From Bacillota bacterium (GTDB lineage: Bacteria > Bacillota > Clostridia > Acetivibrionales > DSM-1351), in assembly GCA_023433945.1 (NCBI GenBank), contig JAEYTP010000142.1:1-64000 (forward strand): 64,000 nucleotides of DNA, in the 5' to 3' direction. Each line of letters opens with the position of its first letter. Position 1 is the stretch's first letter. The notes beneath the pieces were generated by a model. It worked only from the letters and a program-made list of their open reading frames with translations. It ran no database searches and had not been told where the DNA came from. Position numbers and translations under genes: made by a program. Positions 53,709-60,172 of the stretch are shown here, piece by piece.

Positions 53709-54833
53709 TTATAGCCAATTCAAACCTCCATCCCAATAGAAGTACTTTGTTTTTTTAAACCAACTTTTATCAGGATAAAAAAATACATAATTTATTGAAT
53801 CACTTTTTTGTACACTTTTATAAATCATTCCGTCAATTTTTTTATACCTACAACAATCAGCAATAAAGTTTGGAATAATATATGCCGATAAATCGTTAGC
53901 ACTTTTATGAGGGAAATAACAATAACTGAATAGTTCGCAGGTTATATCCGTTATGTCTAACATAGTAAAATTTCTATTTATTTCAGTTTCAAATCCATCT
54001 AATATAGAATCCTTTTCCTTCCATCTTGATTCCATTATGACAGTATATGGATCATCTGAAAAATATAATGCAGGTATACCTATCATATTAGCTCTTCCAT
54101 GAGGAGCGATTGAAAATGGTGCTTCAAAAAGTTCCAATATATTTAAGGGCTTGCCGGTTATATCTCTTATTCTGCCATGATATAATTTCATGTTTAATTT
54201 CCTTTTAAAACACTTCTTTTCAAGCCCGTTAATATAACTAAATATTTTTTCACCTATTTTATGATGTAACCCGAGCAATGGTGTTGTAGTTATGAACCTA
54301 TGAAAAGAAATCAACTCTTTTGTGCTTATAGTTCTCAACAAATCTTGACTTGCCACTAGAGGGATCATTGATTCAGCATCGTATTTGTTACCTTTATAAA
54401 TGTAATTATTTGAATTATTATATTGGCTTTTTATTGGGAGACGTTCAAGTAAAGCCTTAAATTCTGCAGGATTATTTTTTATGTTGTCATACAAATTTGA
54501 ATACTCTGTAAAAGCAACAAGTGTTAATGATAGGTTAAGAAGGTTTCTACTTATATTTACGAATCCCAAAGTAGTTAGTATAGTATTTAATTTCTCTTTA
54601 GCATCTGATGTTGTACTATTTTTAGAAGTTGAAGGTATGCTTTCTGCTTTTATTGTACTGATCGAATTACTCAAATTGTGCATAGCATTACTAAATTCTT
54701 CTATTTGCTTATAATTAATATTTAGCTTAGTATTTACGCTAGTAAGCTTTGTTTGAATCTTATCAAGATATTTAGCTTGATCTGAGGGATTTGAATCTGA
54801 TATTGATTTAATTTTTAGGTTTAATGATTCCAT
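53709..54833 (-). CDS. RES-domain protein (candidate NAD-targeting effector)
   Basis: The 374-aa protein has a helical N-terminal region of about 210 residues and a C-terminal RES domain. The name-giving residues are present: R221 (KLYHGRIRD), E268 (YTVIMESRW) and S340 (DGMIYKSVQ), with the usual GRANMIGIPALYFSDD segment. RES domains in ResXre toxins degrade NAD+. Here no Xre/COG5642 antitoxin is adjacent, and the long N terminus may take a regulatory role instead. It is convergent with the GHKL-nuclease gene and lies in the same cargo segment, suggesting an abortive-infection effector. This is inference. Confidence 0.8.
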   Translation of the reverse strand: MESLNLKIKSISDSNPSDQAKYLDKIQTKLTSVNTKLNINYKQIEEFSNAMHNLSNSISTIKAESIPSTSKNSTTSDAKEKLNTILTTLGFVNISRNLLNLSLTLVAFTEYSNLYDNIKNNPAEFKALLERLPIKSQYNNSNNYIYKGNKYDAESMIPLVASQDLLRTISTKELISFHRFITTTPLLGLHHKIGEKIFSYINGLEKKCFKRKLNMKLYHGRIRDITGKPLNILELFEAPFSIAPHGRANMIGIPALYFSDDPYTVIMESRWKEKDSILDGFETEINRNFTMLDITDITCELFSYCYFPHKSANDLSAYIIPNFIADCCRYKKIDGMIYKSVQKSDSINYVFFYPDKSWFKKTKYFYWDGGLNWL

Positions 54834-54952
54834 TTCAATTCTCCCAATTAAAAAATAAAACTTAAATGGTTATATAAAAATAATATCACAATTTGTAGTA
54901 TATGTAGAATATTTTTCCATAAAAATGATATATTAAAGAAAGGATATCTACT

Positions 54953-55240
54953 ATGATTGATCAAAAATCAAATGAAATTATAAACGGCCAGCAAGCCATT
55001 TTAGATGGGATTAATAAACTACTTGCATTATTTACACTTGAGCCACTTAACGATGCTACAAACCCAATTCTTGACTCAGCAGAGGCAGCTAAATTATTAG
55101 GCATATCAAAGCAAACACTAATCGAAGCATGTAACAACAAAGAAATCCCATTCAGGAAAATAGGATCAAAGTATATATTCTCAAGAGTTGCCTTAACGGC
55201 ATGGCTCCATAATGTAAATATGTCATATCATACCTATTGA
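54953..55240 (+). CDS. Small HTH protein fused to sequence from an HNH remnant
   Basis: The 95-aa protein has an N-terminal helix and an excisionase/MerR-like HTH (ILDSAEAAKLLGISKQTLIEACNNKEIPFRKIGSKYIFSRVALTAWL). Its last residues (NMSYHTY) are read from DNA that in another frame encodes an HNH fragment, so its C terminus arose at a recombination junction. It is divergent from the RES gene, whose promoter it could control. AAAGGATATC precedes ATG 54953. Confidence 0.72.
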   Translation: MIDQKSNEIINGQQAILDGINKLLALFTLEPLNDATNPILDSAEAAKLLGISKQTLIEACNNKEIPFRKIGSKYIFSRVALTAWLHNVNMSYHTY

Positions 55241-55442
55241 AGATAACTATGATCTAAGGTTAGATGATGAGAACCTTATAACGCTATCTGATGAGTACCA
55301 TAAGAAAGCTGAACGAGGAGAGATCAAAAAAGAAGTACTATTTGGCATCCTCACAGAGCAATATGAGTACTCATATCCCCCGGGGTATGGTGGGTCAAAA
55401 AATAGGGCTTACGGATACCACGTGTCCACATCTACGCATTAA
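55224..55442 (+). pseudogene. Truncated HNH endonuclease, C-terminal fragment
   Basis: Starting at 55224 the plus strand encodes HIIPIEDNYDLRLDDENLIT, then LSDEYHKKAERGEIKKEVLF, the typical C-terminal half of a phage HNH nuclease. The frame has a stop at 55215 and no start, and the N-terminal half is missing. Its 3' end (PPGYGG) runs into a cos-like sequence, as in intact HNH-cos modules. Confidence 0.8.
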
Positions 55443-55460
55443 ATATTCCCACATCAACTT
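55384..55460. other. cos-like packaging site, copy 2
   Basis: GGTATGGTGGGTCA followed by TACCACGTGTCCACA (CGTGTCC at 55421-55427) and ATATTCCCA matches the layout of the site after the intact HNH gene. It overlaps the end of the HNH remnant. Confidence 0.5.
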
Positions 55461-55678
55461 TTGAATCTTTATAAAACAATATTCCCCTCCCAAGATAGAA
55501 GATTATACACTGAAACCAAATTTGGTTTGAGATAGTAATAAGGGCAGTATATTAGCAAATGGACAATTTGACCTTTCGTACAAAAATTAATTTGATTTAG
55601 GTTAGATTATCAAAATAAATAGAAGGATTTTCCTATTATGTGTAGAATTATGGAAGTAAAGAGTGAAAGGGGGATTCT
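55461..55678. other. Gap with palindrome and TGTAGAATTATGGAAG copy 2
   Basis: It contains a perfect palindrome AAACCAAATTTGGTTT (55513-55528) and the second identical TGTAGAATTATGGAAG element (55641-55656), 38 bases before ATG 55679. No gene is visible. Confidence 0.55.
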
Positions 55679-55867
55679 ATGAAAACTATAAATATTCAAT
55701 TTAGCGGCACAGATGATAACTATATCGGTGTTTATATGGATGAAGATAAATTAGGTTTATTTTTGGAGTGGCTAAATAGTGAAAGCAATGTTTCGTTCAA
55801 TATTAAAGAAAAAACATGGGAATATTATGTTAAACGAGACCAAATAACATATGTAAAAGTTGTCTAG
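55679..55867 (+). CDS. Small 62-aa protein of unknown function
   Basis: The 62-aa protein (MKTINIQFSGTDDNYIGVYM and so on) is acidic and has no recognised motif. GAAAGGGGG precedes its ATG and a TGTAGAATTATGGAAG element lies 38 bases upstream. A GAGCC/GGGCTC hairpin with a T run (55890-55913) ends the transcript. Confidence 0.65.
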   Translation: MKTINIQFSGTDDNYIGVYMDEDKLGLFLEWLNSESNVSFNIKEKTWEYYVKRDQITYVKVV

Positions 55868-55889
55868 ATGTAAAAGCTTTAAATTTAGG

Positions 55890-55913
55890 AGCCTAAATAA
55901 GGGCTCTTTTTTA
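55890..55913 (+). terminator. Intrinsic terminator
   Basis: GAGCC pairs with GGGCTC around TAAATAA, followed by six T. A similar hairpin and T run follow the gene at 50306-50776, so the two cassettes look related. Confidence 0.7.
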
Positions 55914-55930
55914 TTACAAAAGGAGCTGAT

Positions 55931-56050
55931 ATTATCTTACTGCTTAAGATGATATGCAGACTACCAGGGCACAAGATACACAAGGACAAGCATGGCTGCT
56001 GCAGTTGTAAGAGATGTGGACAGACGAAAGCATACTGCCATGACATGTAA
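55931..56050 (+). CDS. Tiny Cys-rich protein (DUF1660-like), uncertain start
   Basis: A frame beginning at ATT 55931, six bases after AGGAG, or at ATG 55949, encodes MICRLPGHKIHKDKHGCCSC, then KRCGQTKAYCHDM. The CxxC-x-CG pattern and GHK start resemble DUF1660 prophage zinc-ribbon proteins. Only the ATT start fits the ribosome site. It follows the small gene at 55679. Confidence 0.45.
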   Translation: MILLLKMICRLPGHKIHKDKHGCCSCKRCGQTKAYCHDM

Positions 56051-56338
56051 AAGGTACTTCCTGAGACCTGAAAGGGCTGTGGGTGCTTGCGACGCCAGAA
56101 TTAATCTAGTTATAAAAATAAAAAAATATGTATTTCCTTCCGCATATTGATGGTACAAAAATAAATGTAAAATGCTTTAGAACAGCAAAAACATGTAACA
56201 TATCTTCTTGAAAAAGCGGAAGTGAGCATATCATATTTATTGTTAATTATATGAAATGCATTTATTTTACCGATACTATTAAACTCCGACAAATAATCAT
56301 ATTAATCTTGTAAATAGTAAAATATTACATATAATATC
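56051..56338. other. Gap without a recognisable gene
   Basis: About 290 bp between the Cys-rich frame and the RHH promoter. The first 60 bases are GC-rich (GGGCTGTGGGTGCTTGCGAC) and may be phage remnant. I see no other feature. Confidence 0.3.
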
Positions 56339-56386
56339 TTGACTTATTGCCCGTACAATAATATAATTAGTGTACGGGCAATAAGT
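56339..56386 (+). promoter_or_regulatory. Promoter inside a 16-bp inverted repeat (RHH operator)
   Basis: TTGACT (56339-56344), a 17-bp spacer and TATAAT (56362-56367) form a near-consensus promoter. A perfect inverted repeat, ACTTATTGCCCGTACA (56342-56357) with its complement (56371-56386), overlaps it from -35 past -10. The layout suggests autorepression by the ribbon-helix-helix protein encoded next. Confidence 0.8.
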
Positions 56387-56398
56387 GAGGTGATAATA

Positions 56399-56581
56399 AT
56401 GTGTCCAAGAACAGGAAGGCCACCAAAAGATAATCCTAAGAATATAAGGCTTGAAATAAGGCTAGATAAGGAAACTAGTGAAATATTAAATGAATGTTCT
56501 AATATTCTTAGTGTTTCTCGTACAGATGTTATTGTTAAAGGGATTAACTTGGTGAAGCAAAACATTAATATAAAAAAATAA
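56399..56581 (+). CDS. Ribbon-helix-helix (CopG-like) regulator
   Basis: The 60-aa protein reads MCPRTGRPPKDNPKNIRLEI, then RLDKETSEILNECSNILSVS, then RTDVIVKGINLVKQ, a ribbon-helix-helix fold in which IRLEIRLD is the DNA-contacting strand. GAGGTGATAATA precedes ATG 56399. Directly upstream is a promoter in a long inverted repeat, so it probably represses itself. It could be a copy-control or antitoxin-like protein of the element; no toxin gene follows. Confidence 0.85.
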   Translation: MCPRTGRPPKDNPKNIRLEIRLDKETSEILNECSNILSVSRTDVIVKGINLVKQNINIKK

Positions 56582-56627
56582 AGTAGCTGCCACCGTCGAA
56601 AGTTACAGACTACTTTATTCCTTGAGA

Positions 56628-56672
56628 AGTTACCTTCTTTGAAATATATCATATCATGGCAGGTAACTTCTT
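56628..56672. terminator. Hairpin after the RHH gene
   Basis: AGAAGTTACCT pairs with AGGTAACTTCT across a 22-base loop; a T-rich stretch follows. Confidence 0.6.
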
Positions 56673-56703
56673 TCAATAAAAAAATTGAGAGGAGATATTT
56701 ATT

Positions 56704-56949
56704 ATGATTATGAACTATATTAAAATGCAGCCTGAGGAACTTGATCTTAAGTTAGAAGAAGAAATAAGAAAAAATGAAACGTACAACAAAACCTCAAAAG
56801 ACTTATATGAACTGCTTTCAAGTATTGAAAAGAAAATGGCATTAAAAATTGAAGCAACTGCAGTATGTCTTGAGACAATATCCAGAGATATTGCTTATAA
56901 TGAGGGATTTAAGGACGCTATTAACTTTATTCTTTTATGCAGAAGATAA
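56704..56949 (+). CDS. Hypothetical 81-aa helical protein
   Basis: The protein is helical and charged (MIMNYIKMQPEELDLKLEEE and on), ending FKDAINFILLCRR. GAGAGGAGATATTT precedes ATG 56704. The pattern with a C-terminal GFxDAxxF-like motif occurs in small proteins of Firmicute mobile elements; no function is known. It is the last gene before attR. Confidence 0.65.
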   Translation: MIMNYIKMQPEELDLKLEEEIRKNETYNKTSKDLYELLSSIEKKMALKIEATAVCLETISRDIAYNEGFKDAINFILLCRR

Positions 56950-56971
56950 ACCAGATGAGAAATGTGTTAAA

Positions 56972-56990
56972 ATTCCGCTAAAATTCCGCT
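56972..56990. repeat. Arm-type repeat near attR
   Basis: ATTCCGCTAAAATTCCGCT is an exact copy of 42531-42549 in the same orientation, about 50 bases inside the right att site. Confidence 0.7.
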
Positions 56991-57002
56991 TTTCATAAAT
57001 TT

Positions 57003-57034
57003 AGCCACTTCCGAGAAACTTCGAAAGTGGCTAT
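57003..57034 (-). terminator. Element-supplied hairpin 3' of tRNA-Trp
   Basis: AGCCACTT (57003-57010) pairs with AAGTGGCT (57025-57032). It replaces the displaced terminator at 42329-42360 but has a poor T run. Confidence 0.6.
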
Positions 57035-57038
57035 TTTG

Positions 57039-57084
57039 TTGGCAGGGGAGACGCGATTCGAACACGCAACCTACGGTTTTGGAG
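57039..57084 (-). repeat. attR within tRNA-Trp
   Basis: The second copy of the 46-bp repeat; here it forms the 3' part of an intact tRNA. Confidence 0.92.
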
Positions 57085-57114
57085 ACCGCTACTCTACCGT
57101 TGAGCCACTCCCCT
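57040..57114 (-). tRNA. tRNA-Trp (CCA), intact integration site
   Basis: The minus strand folds as acceptor AGGGGAG/CTCCCCT, D arm, anticodon stem GCGGT/ACCGT with loop CTCCAAA (anticodon CCA), T arm GTTCGAATC and encoded CCA at 57042-57040. The 3' part is supplied by the element. Confidence 0.95.
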
Positions 57115-57317
57115 ATACGTTTTAATACGCTACTTACGGCGCCTTATTAGTATACAATAGCATCAATTTGATGTCAACAGGTTCTTGGATTTTTTCATAT
57201 GAATTTTTCATGTAAAATTTCACCTAAATTTCACCAATTTTTCGGGGCTATTGAAAAATAGCCCTATAAAAAGTAGAATAGTACTTATAGTATCTAATTT
57301 TGAAAAGGAATAGATAA

Positions 57318-58058
57318 ATGAAGTTAAAAATTAAGGATAATGCAATAATATTATTAGTCATATTTATTGTACTTGGAGCAATTGCGACTATTCAGGTTAG
57401 AAGCATAGTCAATGTTAATAAACAGTCAACTGAAACATTAAATATGGACAGATTAAAGAAGCAGCTTGAGGATACAATTAAGCTAGGAGAGAACTATAAA
57501 TCTCAAATTACCGAATTGGAAAATAAAAAGGAAGCATTTCTTGTGGTATCCCCTGATAACGCAGTAGCAAACACCAAATTACTTGAGCTGGAGGAGTTAA
57601 AGTATTTAAGCGGACTTACCGACGTAAAGGGTCCGGGAATAATTGTTACTTTGAATGATGCCGAAAAGCTCGAAGATGGTGATAATGTTCTAGATAGACT
57701 AATACATGATAAAGATATTCTGCATATTATGAATGAACTCAGAGTAGCAGGAGCAGAAGCAATTTCTATAAATAATGAGAGGGTAATTGCCACTAGTGAA
57801 CAGATATGCGCTGGCCCAACTATTAAGATTAATAGTAATAGATATGCAGTGCCATATGAGATAAAGGCAATAGGAGACCCGGAACAGCTCTCAAAAGCTC
57901 TAAAAGAGAGTAGCATTGTCGCTATAATGCTACAAAATAAGCTAAGGGTTAGTATAGAACAAAAAGAGGAAGTACAAATACCGAAATTCGCAAATGACAT
58001 TAATGGACTTATTTCAAAGTTGGAGGTCATAAATAATGAAAGTAAAGAAAGTGAATAG
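57318..58058 (+). CDS. DUF881 family protein (YlxX-like)
   Basis: The 246-aa protein has an N-terminal membrane helix (residues about 8-26), a coiled coil (about 35-75) and the DUF881 domain (LSGLTDVKGPGIIVTLNDAEK, IMNELRVAGAEAISINNERVIATSEQIC, PYEIKAIGDP). Such proteins flank division and sporulation genes in Firmicutes (ylxW, ylxX). Overlaps its paralogue by 23 bases. Role unknown. Confidence 0.88.
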   Translation: MKLKIKDNAIILLVIFIVLGAIATIQVRSIVNVNKQSTETLNMDRLKKQLEDTIKLGENYKSQITELENKKEAFLVVSPDNAVANTKLLELEELKYLSGLTDVKGPGIIVTLNDAEKLEDGDNVLDRLIHDKDILHIMNELRVAGAEAISINNERVIATSEQICAGPTIKINSNRYAVPYEIKAIGDPEQLSKALKESSIVAIMLQNKLRVSIEQKEEVQIPKFANDINGLISKLEVINNESKESE

Positions 58059-58734
58059 AAATATATCAATTGCACTTGTGTGCGTAATATTAGGGCTTTC
58101 AGTATCCTGGCAGTTTCAAAGCATAAGAACCAATGCCCAGGTAATGAGCTTGGAAACCCAGAAAAAAGATGATCTTATTGTGAAACTGCTCAATGAGCAA
58201 AAGAATAATGAGAATCTCAGAACAAAGCTCAGCGAGTTGCAAACTCAGGTCAGAAAATTTGAGGATGCGAGCGGTAACAGTGATAAAAATTTAAAATTAC
58301 TGTCAGAAGAAATCTCAAAGCTCAAGACAGTTTGTGGTTTGACTGATGTCAAGGGAAAGGGGATTGTTGTTACATTTAACAAAAATGATGCATTCAGCGT
58401 TGAAGATGACGACATTCTATATGTTCTTAATGAACTCAGAGCAACAGATGCTCAAGCCTTGGCTATAAATGACCAAAGGGTAATAGCTACCACAGAAGTA
58501 AGAGTTGCAGGAGGATCTATTCTGGTTAATGGCAGACAGGTTTTCCCACCTTATGTAATAAAGGCTATCGTTGAGCCCGGAGACGCAGATAGTGCGTTAA
58601 ACATGATTGGTGGACAGCTAGAAAGGATTAGAGTTTTTATTGATGTAAAGGTAGAAAAATCAAATGAAGTTATAATTCCTAAGGTAAGTGAAGAACTGAT
58701 TAAAACTGACAAAATGAAACCTGTTGAAAAATAA
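58036..58734 (+). CDS. DUF881 family protein (second copy)
   Basis: The 232-aa protein repeats the plan: membrane helix, coiled coil (residues about 32-90) and DUF881 (TVCGLTDVKGKGIVVTFN, ALAINDQRVIATTEVRVAGGSILVNG). It is clearly paralogous to the preceding gene and translationally coupled. The pair is followed by a strong terminator. Confidence 0.88.
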   Translation: MKVKKVNRNISIALVCVILGLSVSWQFQSIRTNAQVMSLETQKKDDLIVKLLNEQKNNENLRTKLSELQTQVRKFEDASGNSDKNLKLLSEEISKLKTVCGLTDVKGKGIVVTFNKNDAFSVEDDDILYVLNELRATDAQALAINDQRVIATTEVRVAGGSILVNGRQVFPPYVIKAIVEPGDADSALNMIGGQLERIRVFIDVKVEKSNEVIIPKVSEELIKTDKMKPVEK

Positions 58735-58746
58735 TAGCTAAAGTTG

Positions 58747-58784
58747 AGGCCTTGTCATTGCAAATATGACAAGGCCTTTTTTTG
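58747..58784 (+). terminator. Strong intrinsic terminator
   Basis: AGGCCTTGTCAT (58747-58758) pairs with ATGACAAGGCCT (58766-58777), then seven T. Confidence 0.92.
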
Positions 58785-58867
58785 TAATATTTATTTTTTA
58801 TTAAAGTATAAATATATAAGGATATTATTATTTTTACCTGCAAAGGAAGATATGTGGGGGGATACAA

Positions 58868-59782
58868 TTGAAAAAAAGAACCATATTAATATTAATTTCC
58901 AGTGTATTAGCATTTGTTATCATCTGCTCAATTATCATAGTAATAAATCAAAATTCTATAGTGGACAATAATCTTAGCGATTTAGGAGGAGCGTTAAGTG
59001 TTGGCAGCAATAGCATTGATTATTCACACGAATTAACTGGCCATCTTAATGAAGAAAAGATAGATGAAAATATAGCAAATCAGGTTCCTAGATTTGATAC
59101 AAAGAGGTGCTGGGGTATTAGAAGACAGCCCGATAATAAAACACCTATAGCAGATCCCGGAGCAAATGAAATTCTGACTAAATATAAAGGTAAATATGTA
59201 GGTGACACTTCCCAGAAGATTATCTATCTTACCTTTGATGAGGGGTATGAGAATGGTTATACAGGTCAAATACTGGATGTTTTAAAGGCCAATAATGTAA
59301 AAGCGGCTTTCTTTATAACGGGGCCATATTTAAAGGAGCATCAGGACTTGGTAAGGAGAATGGTAGAAGAGGGTCATACAATTGGAAACCACACCATACA
59401 TCATCCCAGCCTGGCAGAAATAGGTGAAGCACAGATTGAAGAAGAGGTTCTCGGCCTTGATAGAGCTTTTTCTGAGAAGTTTGGAAAGAGAATGGTATTT
59501 CTACGTCCCCCAAAAGGGGAATATACCGAACAAAGCTTAAAGATTACCAGTAAGCTTGGATACGTCAACCTTTTCTGGAGTTTTGCATATGATGATTGGC
59601 ATAGGGATAAAATCAGGGGTCCAAAGTATGCCTATGACATAGTGATGCGTAACTTACACAACGGAGAAATAATGCTATTGCATGCCGTTTCAAAGGACAA
59701 TGCGGATGCGCTAGATATGATAATCAAGGGTGTAAGATCACAGGGCTATGAATTTGGGGACGTTGAATCTCTCGCAAATTGA
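58868..59782 (+). CDS. pdaA: Polysaccharide deacetylase, PdaA-type (muramic delta-lactam)
   Basis: The 304-aa protein has an N-terminal membrane helix, the PdaA segment RCWGIRRQPDNKTPIADPG and a NodB deacetylase domain with IYLTFDEGYENGYT (catalytic aspartate region), GNHTIHHPS (metal-binding histidines), RPPKGEYTEQSL and a final IMLLHAVSKDNAD. In spore formers PdaA acts with CwlD to make muramic delta-lactam in cortex peptidoglycan. TTG 58868 follows GGGGGGAT. YqfC follows 4 bases after its stop. Confidence 0.9.
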   Translation: MKKRTILILISSVLAFVIICSIIIVINQNSIVDNNLSDLGGALSVGSNSIDYSHELTGHLNEEKIDENIANQVPRFDTKRCWGIRRQPDNKTPIADPGANEILTKYKGKYVGDTSQKIIYLTFDEGYENGYTGQILDVLKANNVKAAFFITGPYLKEHQDLVRRMVEEGHTIGNHTIHHPSLAEIGEAQIEEEVLGLDRAFSEKFGKRMVFLRPPKGEYTEQSLKITSKLGYVNLFWSFAYDDWHRDKIRGPKYAYDIVMRNLHNGEIMLLHAVSKDNADALDMIIKGVRSQGYEFGDVESLAN

Positions 59783-59785
59783 GGT

Positions 59786-60118
59786 ATGAATATGGCGCGT
59801 AAGGTAAACAAGGGTAAGTCAAAAAAAAATAAGCGTGAAGAAGCTTCAGGTAAACCGAGATTGATGGAACGTTTTACTGAGATGCTGGAATTACCCAAGG
59901 AAATTGTGTTGGATATGCCAAAGCTTACTATGTTGGGGAATGGAGATTTAATTATAGAGAATTACAAGGGGATAATAGAATATTGTGACAATACCATTAG
60001 GGTTAATACTAAAACAGGTGTGGTGAAGGTCACTGGTTCAAGGTTGTATATCAAAGAAATTACCTCTGAAAACATAATGATTTATGGAAGCCTGTCCATG
60101 CTGGAGTTTATGAAGTAA
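59786..60118 (+). CDS. yqfC: Sporulation protein YqfC
   Basis: The 110-aa protein has a basic N terminus and the YqfC core (LELPKEIVLDMPKLTMLGNGDLIIENYKGIIEY, VTGSRLYIKEITSENIMIYG). It is expressed in the mother cell under sigma E in Bacillus. An alternative start ATG lies two codons downstream. It directly precedes yqfD, as in most spore formers. Confidence 0.93.
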   Translation: MNMARKVNKGKSKKNKREEASGKPRLMERFTEMLELPKEIVLDMPKLTMLGNGDLIIENYKGIIEYCDNTIRVNTKTGVVKVTGSRLYIKEITSENIMIYGSLSMLEFMK

Positions 60119-60172
60119 TGCGACATTCATGTATTACAACAGCTAAAAATGAGATAAACGGGGGTCATTAAA

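Larger units (their letters stand above)
42367..57084. mobile_element. Integrated phage-satellite-like element in tRNA-Trp
   Basis: A 46-bp perfect direct repeat at 42367-42412 and 57039-57084, identical to the 3' part of tRNA-Trp, bounds a 14.7 kb segment. Inside are a tyrosine integrase (minus strand, near the left end), excisionase-type HTH genes, a replication module, a sigma-like regulator, a prohead protease, an HNH endonuclease and cos-like DNA, then cargo genes. There are no portal, major capsid, tail, large terminase or lysis genes. Size, gene order and packaging leftovers suggest a PICI-like satellite or a reduced prophage. Excision is plausible as both att sites and the integrase look intact. 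Confidence 0.88.

Noticed and set aside
54953..55240. HTH gene as antitoxin for the RES protein
   Set aside because: Known RES antitoxins are Xre/COG5642 proteins in the same operon. This one is excisionase-like, divergent and ends in a recombination junction. A regulatory role is possible but not supported.
42367..57084. Conjugative element (ICE)
   Set aside because: No relaxase, coupling protein, FtsK-like translocase or type IV secretion gene is present; packaging genes point to phage ancestry.
57318..58734. Duplicated DUF881 genes as an assembly artefact
   Set aside because: The two genes are diverged paralogues, not identical copies, and are translationally coupled as in other Firmicutes.
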